Shown here: piece by piece, positions 1-6,112 of the stretch
Numbering within the stretch: position 1 is the first letter of the stretch
Layout: every line of letters begins with the position of its first letter
Origin: Acidobacteriota bacterium
GTDB lineage: Bacteria; Acidobacteriota; Terriglobia; Bryobacterales; Bryobacteraceae
Direction of reading: 5' to 3'
Length of the DNA: 16,764 bases
Assembly (NCBI GenBank): GCA_023436715.1
Contig: JAEZIJ010000127.1
Span: 1-16,764 of the forward strand
The notes under the pieces: generated by a model
Told to the model about the DNA's origin: nothing
The model's input: the letters and a program-made list of their open reading frames with translations, nothing else
The model's database searches: none
Made by a program: the position numbers and the translations under genes

Positions 1-43
1 CCCGCAGCGTCTCCAGGTACTGCTCGCGTGAGTGCATGTCCAT
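1..43 (-). CDS. Start of an unidentified ORF, 3' part outside window
   Basis: Read on the minus strand, an open frame begins at ATG 43 (or ATG 37) and runs to the window edge: M-D-M-H-S-R-E-Q-Y-L-E-T-L-R. The peptide looks protein-like and vaguely recalls the N-termini of some integrase/transposase-type proteins, but 14 residues cannot support a family. If real, this gene is divergent from cydA and shares the 44-218 regulatory gap with it. No clear Shine-Dalgarno sequence is visible. The frame could also be chance. Confidence 0.3.
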   Translation of the reverse strand, partial: MDMHSREQYLETLR

Positions 44-57
44 TCTGCCGGAGTGTT

Positions 58-87
58 CGGCAGTTCACGGCAGCTCTGTGCAGCTCA
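58..87. repeat. Three helically phased 10-bp repeats upstream of cydA
   Basis: Three consecutive decamers, CGGCAGTTCA, CGGCAGCTCT and GTGCAGCTCA, share the core GCAG(C/T)TC at an exact 10-bp spacing, so the cores lie on one face of the helix. They sit about 110-140 bp upstream of the predicted cydA transcription start and just upstream of the small divergent ORF. That fits a regulator-binding array, but no known site is recognised and chance is possible. Further down, the octamer TGGCGCAA occurs twice (111-118 and 146-153). Confidence 0.4.
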
Positions 88-163
88 CACGTTTCGGTCA
101 CATTCTTAGTTGGCGCAACAGGTGCCATTTCAGTCATATTTTACGTGGCGCAATTCGCTATCA

Positions 164-192
164 CAGACACTCGGCGCGTGGCAGAGTATAAT
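164..192 (+). promoter_or_regulatory. Sigma70-type promoter of the cyd operon
   Basis: The -35 element CAGACA (164-169, 4 of 6 matches to TTGACA) is followed by a 17-bp spacer and a perfect -10 element TATAAT (187-192). Transcription would start near 199, giving a leader of about 20 nt that contains the AGGGAG ribosome-binding site (206-211) ahead of the GTG start at 219. It is the best sigma70 match in the window. No convincing FNR- or ArcA-type site was recognised beside it. Confidence 0.75.
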
Positions 193-218
193 CAAAGCAC
201 CGTAAAGGGAGCTTTGCC

Positions 219-1553
219 GTGCCTGGGTACGCAGTCGGATGGGCTCGCCTTCAATTTGCGTTCACCATAACTTTTCACTACCTGTTCCCGCAGGTAACGA
301 TGGGGCTGGCCCTCATCATCTTTATCCTCACGACCATAGCTTTGCGCACCGGCCGGGCTCACTTCTGGAATTCGGCGCGCTTTCTCACCAAACTGCTGGC
401 GATCAGTTTCGCCGCCGGGGTGGCGACCGGCATCCCGATGGAGTTCCAGTTCGGCACAAACTGGGCGCACCTTTCGGCCTATTCCGGATCGATTATCGGG
501 CAGACGCTGGCGCTCGAAGGCGTGATGGCGTTCTTCGGCGAGTCGATTTTCCTTGGGCTTCTGTTGTTCCAAAAGGGACTGGGACCGAAGCGGCGCTGGG
601 CCTATACCACCGCGGTCTTCGTGGGTTCATGGATCTCCGGATTCTTCATTACAGCGACGAACGCGTGGATGCAGCATCCGGTCGGATACACGCGGGGAGC
701 GGCCGGCGCCGCTGAGCTTTCCGGGCTCGGGGCGATGCTGTCGAACCCGTGGCTCGTCTGGCAATACCCGCACACAATGAATGGCGCTGTCATCACCGGC
801 GCATTCATCCTGATGGGAATCGGCGCCTTCTATTTGCTTTCGGGCTGGCACGAGGAATACGGGCGGCGGTTCGTGCAGGTCGGAGTCATCACGGGATGCA
901 TCGCTTCCATCCTGCAGCTTTACCCACTCGGAGATTCGCAGGGCAAGAACGTCGCCAGATATCAGCCGGTGACGCTCTCGGCGATGGAAGGCCTGTTCGA
1001 GACCAGGGAAGGCGCACCGATCGTCATCCTCGGACAGCCTGATATGGAGGCGCTCGAACTCATGAACCCGGTCGAGGTGCCCAGGGCGCTGAGCTTTCTG
1101 ACGTATCGAAGCTGGAACGCGAGGATCCTGGGGCTCAAGTCGTACCCTCGGCACCTATGGCCCGATCACGTGCCGCTGCTGTATTACTCCTACCGCATCA
1201 TGGTGGGACTGGGGACGATCTTCATCGCGCTGACGGTCATTGCGGCGTATGCTTTGTGGCGCCGCACCATCTATCGTCTGCGGCCGCTCCTATGGGCACT
1301 GCTGATCGCTTCGCCTTTTCCGTTCGTATCGAATTCGGCCGGATGGCTGACGGCGGAGCTCGGCCGGCAGCCGTGGCTGGTTTATGGCCTGTTGCACACG
1401 CATGATGGCGCCTCCCCGCAAGTCTCGGGCGGCAACATCGTTTTCACTTTGCTCGGATTCATGGGAGCGTACCTGATCATGGCCGTCCTGGTGCTTTTCC
1501 TGGTGGGGTACGTGATCGTGCGTGGTCCGGAGCCGTCGGGAGAGCAAGCCTGA
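219..1553 (+). CDS. cydA: Cytochrome bd ubiquinol oxidase subunit I
   Basis: This is the quinol-oxidising, haem-carrying subunit of cytochrome bd, an inner-membrane terminal oxidase that reduces O2 to water with high affinity and without proton pumping. The 444 residues fit the short-Q-loop form. Visible ligand positions are His20 (FTITFHYLF, high-spin haem b595), His185 (QYPHTMNGA) and Met328 (SYRIMVG) for haem b558, and Glu100/Glu108 in LALEGVMAFFGES. The signature GWLTAELGRQPWLVYG lies at 375-390. In the Q loop the usual Lys before the conserved Glu is Thr here (P-V-T-L-S-A-M-E257), while Glu257 is kept. Start: GTG with AGGGAG 7 nt upstream. The stop overlaps the cydB start by one base (TGATG), implying translational coupling. 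The family assignment is firm; the Lys-to-Thr reading depends on my alignment by eye. Confidence 0.96.
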   Translation: MPGYAVGWARLQFAFTITFHYLFPQVTMGLALIIFILTTIALRTGRAHFWNSARFLTKLLAISFAAGVATGIPMEFQFGTNWAHLSAYSGSIIGQTLALEGVMAFFGESIFLGLLLFQKGLGPKRRWAYTTAVFVGSWISGFFITATNAWMQHPVGYTRGAAGAAELSGLGAMLSNPWLVWQYPHTMNGAVITGAFILMGIGAFYLLSGWHEEYGRRFVQVGVITGCIASILQLYPLGDSQGKNVARYQPVTLSAMEGLFETREGAPIVILGQPDMEALELMNPVEVPRALSFLTYRSWNARILGLKSYPRHLWPDHVPLLYYSYRIMVGLGTIFIALTVIAAYALWRRTIYRLRPLLWALLIASPFPFVSNSAGWLTAELGRQPWLVYGLLHTHDGASPQVSGGNIVFTLLGFMGAYLIMAVLVLFLVGYVIVRGPEPSGEQA

Positions 1554-2581
1554 TGCAGATTACCTGGCTTTGCCTTCTGACCTTCATGGCCGTTGCCTGG
1601 GTGATTCTGGACGGCTACGTTTTCGGGACTGGCATCATCTATCCTGGTGTCGCGAAATCGGAACCCGAGCGCCAACAGGTTCTCCAGACCGTATTGCCGC
1701 TGTGGGACGGGGACGAAGTCTGGCTGGTGGCGCTCGGTGCGGCGATGGTCTTCAGCTTTCCCGGCCTGTACGCCTCGGCTTTCAGCGGGCTCTATTTTCC
1801 TCTCATCATTCTGCTGTGGCTGTTTATGATGCGGGGGTTCGCGCTCGAACTCCGCGAGCGTCTGGAGCACCGGTTCTGGCAGTCATTCTGGGATGGGTGC
1901 CTGGTTGTATCGAGCGCTTTGGCCACGTTCTTCTTCGGAGTTGCGGTCGGAAACATGCTACGCGGCGTACCGCTCGGCGATGCCGGCTATTTCTTCCTCC
2001 CGCTGTGGACGGACCTGAGGCTCAGCCCGTCACCCGGAATTTTCGATTGGTACACGGCGCTCATCGGCTTGTTGGTGCTCTTCGCGATCACAACGCACGG
2101 TGCAGCATGGGTGGCATTCCGAACTGACGGCGAACCGCGGCGGCGCGCGCTCAGAACTGCACGCCGCATTTGGCCCGCCGTCGTCGTCCTGACCATCGTT
2201 GATTCGGCCCTCACGTTCGGTGTGCAACCTCAAATTCCGGCCAACTTCGCCAAACACCCCTGGGGCGTTATCTTCCCGCTCTTGGCGGTGGCGGGCTTGG
2301 CGGCCGTTGCGGTCTTCACCTGGATTGAAGCGGATCTCATGGCGTTCAATGCATCTTCGCTGTACCTGTTCGGCATGCTCTGCTGCGTCGCCTTCGGATT
2401 GTTTCCCTACGTTCTGCCTGCCTCGAACGGACGGGAGGGCCTCACGATCTACAACACGGCATCCGGCCGCTACTCGCAGGTGATCGCGCTGGCGTGGTTC
2501 ATTCCCGGCATGCTGGTGGTGCTCGCGTTCAATGCCTACGCGCACTGGCGGAACGCGGGCAAGGTGCGGGTGGAGGCGTGA
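1553..2581 (+). CDS. cydB: Cytochrome bd ubiquinol oxidase subunit II
   Basis: CydB pairs with CydA in the membrane and completes the bd oxidase. The 342-residue protein is almost entirely hydrophobic helices. It has the family landmarks: LDGYVFGTG at 19-27 (the usual LDGFDLG-type motif of helix 1), PLWDGDEVWLV at 49-59, MRGFALELRER at 93-103, and THGAAWVAFRTDGE at 181-194. It is somewhat shorter than the E. coli protein (about 379 residues) but complete from first to last helix. Its ATG is the last base of the cydA stop plus two, and its own TGA is overlapped by the next gene's GTG start (GTGA). The three genes are therefore read as one coupled message from the promoter at 164-192. Confidence 0.95.
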   Translation: MQITWLCLLTFMAVAWVILDGYVFGTGIIYPGVAKSEPERQQVLQTVLPLWDGDEVWLVALGAAMVFSFPGLYASAFSGLYFPLIILLWLFMMRGFALELRERLEHRFWQSFWDGCLVVSSALATFFFGVAVGNMLRGVPLGDAGYFFLPLWTDLRLSPSPGIFDWYTALIGLLVLFAITTHGAAWVAFRTDGEPRRRALRTARRIWPAVVVLTIVDSALTFGVQPQIPANFAKHPWGVIFPLLAVAGLAAVAVFTWIEADLMAFNASSLYLFGMLCCVAFGLFPYVLPASNGREGLTIYNTASGRYSQVIALAWFIPGMLVVLAFNAYAHWRNAGKVRVEA

Positions 2582-3066
2582 AGGTTTTCGGCGCCTGGCT
2601 GACGATTTTCATCGGCATCTCCGTGCTGCTGTGGATCGCTACGCAGTATTGGGGCCGCAATCTGAAGCTCGCGGTGCCACCCGGAGCCGCGGCGGTACAA
2701 GCCCGTGTACGCGTGCTTCCGCCGCCCAACAACGCGCCGGTGTTGGATCTTGAGGAGGTCACGGAGTCGAACGCGAAGCCGTCTTTCGTGGGCAGGAGGG
2801 TTCAGTTCGATGATGTCACGGTCACGGAAGCCGGCGAGCGGACGTTCCGCGTGGGGCGTGGCGAGGGGAAGACGCTAATGGCTACGTCTCACCAGCCGGA
2901 ACGCCCGGATGTGAAGGTCGGAGAGAAGGTGTTTGTGAGCGGATTGATTTTGAATGTGCCGGATGCCGCTACCGTTCAGAAGGACTGGCTGCTTGATTCC
3001 GCTCAGGCCGCAAAGCTGGAGAGCGAGCAGGTATATCTTCGGGCATCGACGATCGAGAAGCGCTGA
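2578..3066 (+). CDS. Small membrane-anchored OB-fold-like protein, third gene of the cyd operon
   Basis: The start is taken as GTG 2578, which overlaps the cydB stop by 4 nt; an earlier in-frame ATG lies deep inside cydB and is unlikely. The product is 162 residues. It has one N-terminal membrane helix (about residues 5-23, sequence AWLTIFIGISVLLWIATQYW), a Pro-rich linker (33-55), then a beta-rich domain (about 66-160). The pattern VGRRVQFDDVTV / RTFRVG / KVGEKVFVSGLI resembles OB-fold/BOF-type domains. The position matches that of CydX-type small subunits in other cyd operons, and the helix is Trp-rich like CydX, but no sequence identity can be claimed. It could be a bd-oxidase assembly or stabilising factor, or an envelope stress protein riding in the operon. 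The function is unknown. Stop followed by a repeat-rich non-coding stretch. Confidence 0.8.
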   Translation: MKVFGAWLTIFIGISVLLWIATQYWGRNLKLAVPPGAAAVQARVRVLPPPNNAPVLDLEEVTESNAKPSFVGRRVQFDDVTVTEAGERTFRVGRGEGKTLMATSHQPERPDVKVGEKVFVSGLILNVPDAATVQKDWLLDSAQAAKLESEQVYLRASTIEKR

Positions 3067-3079
3067 ATGATGGAAACAT

Positions 3080-3149
3080 CGGCGTGCATCGGCGTTTATC
3101 GGCGGCCGATAAAGGCATTTTGGCCGCAGATGAACGCGGATCAACGCCG
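3080..3149. repeat. Long imperfect inverted repeat after the cyd operon
   Basis: The left arm 3080-3107 and right arm 3122-3149 (28 nt each) match at 23 of 28 positions as an inverted repeat around a 14-nt loop, beginning 14 nt after the last cyd-operon stop. The left arm is itself built of near-repeats of CATCGGCG / TATCGGCG. No uridine tract follows directly, so it is not a textbook intrinsic terminator. It could still stop or protect the 3' end of the cyd transcript. It resembles the dispersed palindromic intergenic elements common in acidobacterial genomes, by inference only. Confidence 0.7.
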
Positions 3150-3155
3150 ATGTCT

Positions 3156-3364
3156 GGTCATTTTCAGGGGAGTGCCGATGGCCCTGCGGGCCGCCAATAG
3201 CGATGAAAGCCGGCGTGAGTTGCCGCATGCGTGGCCCGTGGCCGGTCCCCCTGGTAATGGTGACTTTCAACGGAGTGCCGCATGGGCCTGCGGCCCACCA
3301 AAGGTGATGAAAATTGAGGCGGGCAGGACCGCTTCCGGTGATTTTCAACGGAGCGGTCTATGGC
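3156..3364. repeat. Degenerate direct repeats with a conserved small hairpin
   Basis: Copies start at 3156, 3259 and 3337 with GGT(C/G)A(T/C)TTTCA(A/G)(C/G)GGAG; the third is truncated. Copies 1 and 2 continue through (A/T)GCCG(C)ATGG, a GC hairpin, and end in GATGAAA (3208 and 3312). A more diverged half-copy, GTTGCCGCATGCGTGG, begins near 3219. The hairpins are GGCCC-TGC-GGGCC (3180-3192) and GGGCC-TGC-GGCCC (3284-3296): the middle pair has flipped from C-G to G-C with pairing preserved. With 3080-3149 these repeats fill the 302-bp gap between two convergent genes. No gene is supported here. Confidence 0.65.
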
Positions 3365-3368
3365 ACTC

Positions 3369-4730
3369 TCACGAGGCCTGAGTCCGCGCGAGTACGGCGT
3401 CGGTTCCGTACGGGGCTCTTTGTTTCCTGGCGAGCAGACCGTTCGCCTCGGCGTCGTTCACGAAGCGCTCGTGTTCCGGGTCCCATGTGAGTTTGCGTCT
3501 CAGCTTCATCGCGGCCCATGCGATCAGGCAGGCGCTGCATGAGCGGTGGCCGGCCTCGGCCGGCGCAACCGGCTCGGTGCGGCCGCGGATGCTGCTCAGC
3601 CAATCGAGGTGGTGATCGTTGCGCGGGCTCACGTGCAAGCGCGTCTCGCCGGGCTTGAAGCCGGACGTAAGGATTTTGGGATCGCTCGCATCGAGCGAAG
3701 CCCCGCGCGTCACCCAGATCCATCCCTCTTCGCCGATGAAGCGGAGGCCGTTCGGATATTTCTCACTGATGTACATCTCGACGCCGTTGGCGTATCGGGC
3801 GGAGACATGGTAGGGACCGTGGACATCCCAAAGGCCCTTCTTCGGAAACTCGGCGGATGCAAGCACCTCGACCGGGCCGGTGAACTCCGTGCCCATGGCC
3901 CAATGTGCGGTGTCGATGTGGTGGGCGCCCCATCCGGTGATCATTCCGGCGCCGAACTGCTCGCAGCGCAGCCAGCCGGGCCGGTCGTAGCGTACTTTCA
4001 AGTCGTTCGATTGCGGATGGACGCGCTTCTCCGTGTAGTAAGCGGCGGGCGTCGAACCCAGCCACATGTCGTAATCGAGGTTCGAGGGCACCGGCATCTC
4101 GCGCGCTTCCTCGCCGGCCGGGTCTTCGGGCAGCCCGATAAAGATCTGCTTGATCTTGCCGATCCGGCCGTTACGCACTAACTCGCAGGCCAGGCGGAAG
4201 TGCGCGTCCGAGCGCTGCTGGCTCCCGAGTTGAAGAACGCGGCGCGTCTTCTTAATCACGTCGGCCATCTGGCGGCCTTCCCGGATTGTCAATGACGCTG
4301 GCTTTTGCAGGTAGATGTCCTTCCCCGCGAGGGCGGCTTCGATTGCCGGCTGCGCGTGCCAGTGATCCGGAGTGCTGATTGCAACGGCGTCGATGCTCTT
4401 GTCTTCGAGCATTTCGCGATAGTCGCGATACGTTTTGACGGAGGCGTACCCGCCGCTCGCGAACTTGGACGCGTACGCGCGCTCCACCAACTCCTTCGCG
4501 TCGTTGAGGCGCACGGTGTCCAAATCGCACACGGCAACGAAGCGTGCGACGTCGCTGTGCCGAAGTATGCCTGGGAACTCCGAGGCCCGCGCAATCCGGC
4601 CGCAACCAATCTGCGCCACCTGGATCAGGTTGCTGGGAGCGCTCCTCCCAAGGACCCGCGATGGGACGATGGCCGGGAACGCGGCGGCTGCTTTCACGAA
4701 GTCGCGCCGTGACAAGCGGTTGCTGGACAT
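3369..4730 (-). CDS. Tat-signal Gfo/Idh/MocA family oxidoreductase (paralogue 1)
   Basis: This is a probable NAD(P)-dependent sugar or cyclitol dehydrogenase-type enzyme exported by the Tat system; the substrate is unknown. From ATG 4730 it has 453 residues; a GTG five codons earlier (4745) is possible but would put extra residues before the signal. Visible features: twin-arginine motif SRRDFVK at 7-13 with a short Ala-rich region to about 28; the Rossmann motif GCGRIA at 42-47; PDHWHAQPAIEAALAGKDIY at 121-140; GWGAHHIDTAHW at 266-277 in the C-terminal domain; and WDPEHERFVNDAEAN near the end. The usual EKP motif is QKP here (142-144), keeping the Lys. It is divergent from, and clearly paralogous to, the gene at 4753. 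The Glu-to-Gln variant probably marks a subfamily, not loss of activity. Confidence 0.9.
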   Translation of the reverse strand: MSSNRLSRRDFVKAAAAFPAIVPSRVLGRSAPSNLIQVAQIGCGRIARASEFPGILRHSDVARFVAVCDLDTVRLNDAKELVERAYASKFASGGYASVKTYRDYREMLEDKSIDAVAISTPDHWHAQPAIEAALAGKDIYLQKPASLTIREGRQMADVIKKTRRVLQLGSQQRSDAHFRLACELVRNGRIGKIKQIFIGLPEDPAGEEAREMPVPSNLDYDMWLGSTPAAYYTEKRVHPQSNDLKVRYDRPGWLRCEQFGAGMITGWGAHHIDTAHWAMGTEFTGPVEVLASAEFPKKGLWDVHGPYHVSARYANGVEMYISEKYPNGLRFIGEEGWIWVTRGASLDASDPKILTSGFKPGETRLHVSPRNDHHLDWLSSIRGRTEPVAPAEAGHRSCSACLIAWAAMKLRRKLTWDPEHERFVNDAEANGLLARKQRAPYGTDAVLARTQAS

Positions 4731-4735
4731 GGAGA

Positions 4736-4742
4736 TATAATA
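4736..4742. promoter_or_regulatory. Overlapping divergent -10 elements between two start codons
   Basis: Plus strand TATAAT occupies 4736-4741; minus strand TATTAT occupies 4742-4737. The two ATG codons are at 4753 (plus) and 4730 (minus), with only 22 bp between. Starts of transcription about 7 nt downstream of each -10 would fall near 4748 and 4730, so the minus mRNA would be leaderless and the plus mRNA nearly so. Neither direction has a good -35 hexamer. No convincing Shine-Dalgarno sequence is visible for either gene, in line with this. The alternative is that true promoters lie inside the opposite coding sequences. Confidence 0.55.
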
Positions 4743-4752
4743 CACTTCTCAA

Positions 4753-6075
4753 ATGCGACGCAGAACCTTTCTCACCTCTACCGCCGCAGTTCCTTACGTG
4801 GTCCCCGCTTCCGTGCTGGGCCGTGAGGGCGCTACGCCTCCGAGCGACCGGATCGCGCTCGGCGTTATCGGCTGCGGCAATCAGGGCACGGGCGATATGT
4901 TCGGCTTCCTCGACGACCCGCGGGTGCGAGTGGCCGCCGTTTGCGATGTGAACCGCGAGGGCGCCGGGTATTGGGCCGGCGCGTTTGCGGGGCGCGAGCC
5001 CGCGCGCAAAATCGTCGAGTGGAACTATGCGCGCGAAAAGCGGTCCGGCATCTACAAGGGTTGCGCCGCATACGAGGACTTCCGGCACTTGCTGGGCCGT
5101 AAGGATATCGATGCCGTTCTGATCGCTGTACCCGACCACTGGCACGCGAAGCTCGCGATCGAGGCCGCGCGTGCGGGCAAGGACATCTACGGCGAGAAGC
5201 CGCTTGCCCTCACCATCGCGCAAGGGCGTGCGATGAGCGAGGCCATCCGCAAGTACAACCGCGTCTTCCAGTGCGGCAGCCAGCAGCGTTCCGACCGCCG
5301 ATTCCGGTTTGCCTGCGAACTGGTGCGCAACGGCCGCATCGGCAAACTTCAGACGGTGAAGTGCGGGCTGCCGGGCGGCACGCCGGATATCGCCCGCACA
5401 GGCGATCGCAAAGATCCCGAGCCCGTGCCGGAAGGCTTCAACTACAAGATGTGGCTCGGCCCCGCGCCGGACGCGCCCTACTGCCCGGCGCGCTGCCATG
5501 TGAACTTCCGATGGATTCTCGACTACTCGGGCGGCCAGATCACCGATTGGGGCGGGCATCACCCCGACATCGCCCAGTGGGGAATGGACACCGAAAGGAC
5601 CGGCCCGATAGAGATCCGCAACGCCCGCGGCGAGTTCGCCAAGGACAAGCTCTGGAACACGGCCACTGACTTCTACTTCGAGTGCATCTACAAGAACGGC
5701 GTAAAGCTGATCGTCTCAAACAAGGTTTTCGGCGGCGTCAAGTTCGAGGGTTCGGAAGGATGGGTGGCGGTGAACCGCGGATGGATCGATGCGGAGCCGA
5801 AATCGCTGCTCGAATCGAAGATCGGCCCGGATGAGATCCACCTCTACGAGAGCTCGAACCACTTCAGGAACTTCATAGATTGTGTGCTCTCGCGCAAAGA
5901 GCCGATCGCACCCGTCGAGACCGCGCACCGGTCGATCACGATCTCGCACCTGGGCAACATCAGCCTGCGCGTTGGCCGGGACCTCAAGTGGGACCCGGAC
6001 AACGAGCGCATTCTCGGAGACGACGAGGCGAACCGGATGCTGTCGCGCCCGATGCGCGACCCGTGGGCGATCTGA
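4753..6075 (+). CDS. Tat-signal Gfo/Idh/MocA family oxidoreductase (paralogue 2)
   Basis: This 440-residue enzyme has the same architecture as its divergent neighbour. It has a short twin-arginine leader (MRRRTFLTST, then a hydrophobic stretch to about 22), a Rossmann fold with VIGCGNQG at 38-45, PDHWHAKLAIEAARAGKDIY at 127-146, and the canonical GEKPLALT at 147-154 carrying the catalytic-type Lys149. DWGGHHPDIAQWGMD follows at 265-279, and the C-terminal WDPDNERILGDDEANRML at 413-430 parallels paralogue 1. The family oxidises or epimerises sugars and polyols with NAD(P); periplasmic members often carry a tightly bound cofactor through Tat export. The substrate cannot be told from sequence. 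Shared blocks such as GSQQRSD, ACELVRNGRIGK and the YxMWLG motif show the two genes arose by duplication with inversion. The start is fixed by the signal peptide. Confidence 0.92.
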   Translation: MRRRTFLTSTAAVPYVVPASVLGREGATPPSDRIALGVIGCGNQGTGDMFGFLDDPRVRVAAVCDVNREGAGYWAGAFAGREPARKIVEWNYAREKRSGIYKGCAAYEDFRHLLGRKDIDAVLIAVPDHWHAKLAIEAARAGKDIYGEKPLALTIAQGRAMSEAIRKYNRVFQCGSQQRSDRRFRFACELVRNGRIGKLQTVKCGLPGGTPDIARTGDRKDPEPVPEGFNYKMWLGPAPDAPYCPARCHVNFRWILDYSGGQITDWGGHHPDIAQWGMDTERTGPIEIRNARGEFAKDKLWNTATDFYFECIYKNGVKLIVSNKVFGGVKFEGSEGWVAVNRGWIDAEPKSLLESKIGPDEIHLYESSNHFRNFIDCVLSRKEPIAPVETAHRSITISHLGNISLRVGRDLKWDPDNERILGDDEANRMLSRPMRDPWAI

Positions 6076-6081
6076 CTGTAG

Positions 6082-6102
6082 GGGCCGGGGCATGCCCGGC
6101 CC
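6082..6102. terminator. GC hairpin between convergent genes
   Basis: GGGCCGGG (6082-6089) and CCCGGCCC (6095-6102) form a perfect 8-bp GC-only stem with a 5-nt loop in the 37-bp gap between the stops of the convergent genes. Neither side is followed by a uridine tract, so it is at best a bidirectional or Rho-assisted terminator. It may instead be a dispersed GC-palindrome element. Confidence 0.5.
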
Positions 6103-6112
6103 GCATCAATCT

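Noticed and set aside
111..126. Sigma54-like TGGCGCAACAGGTGCC upstream of cydA
   Set aside because: GG and GC are correctly spaced but three other consensus positions and the final W fail, and a far better sigma70 promoter (TATAAT at 187-192) lies at the right distance from the gene.
3067..3381. 104-codon open frame after the cyd operon
   Set aside because: It is made of the inverted and direct repeats, has no family resemblance or ribosome-binding site, and runs into the convergent gene.
4252..5562. 436-codon minus-strand open frame across the divergent pair
   Set aside because: It spans both oxidoreductase genes in the wrong frame; its Arg/Ala/His-rich composition is that of a GC-rich shadow frame, and both true genes have clear domains.
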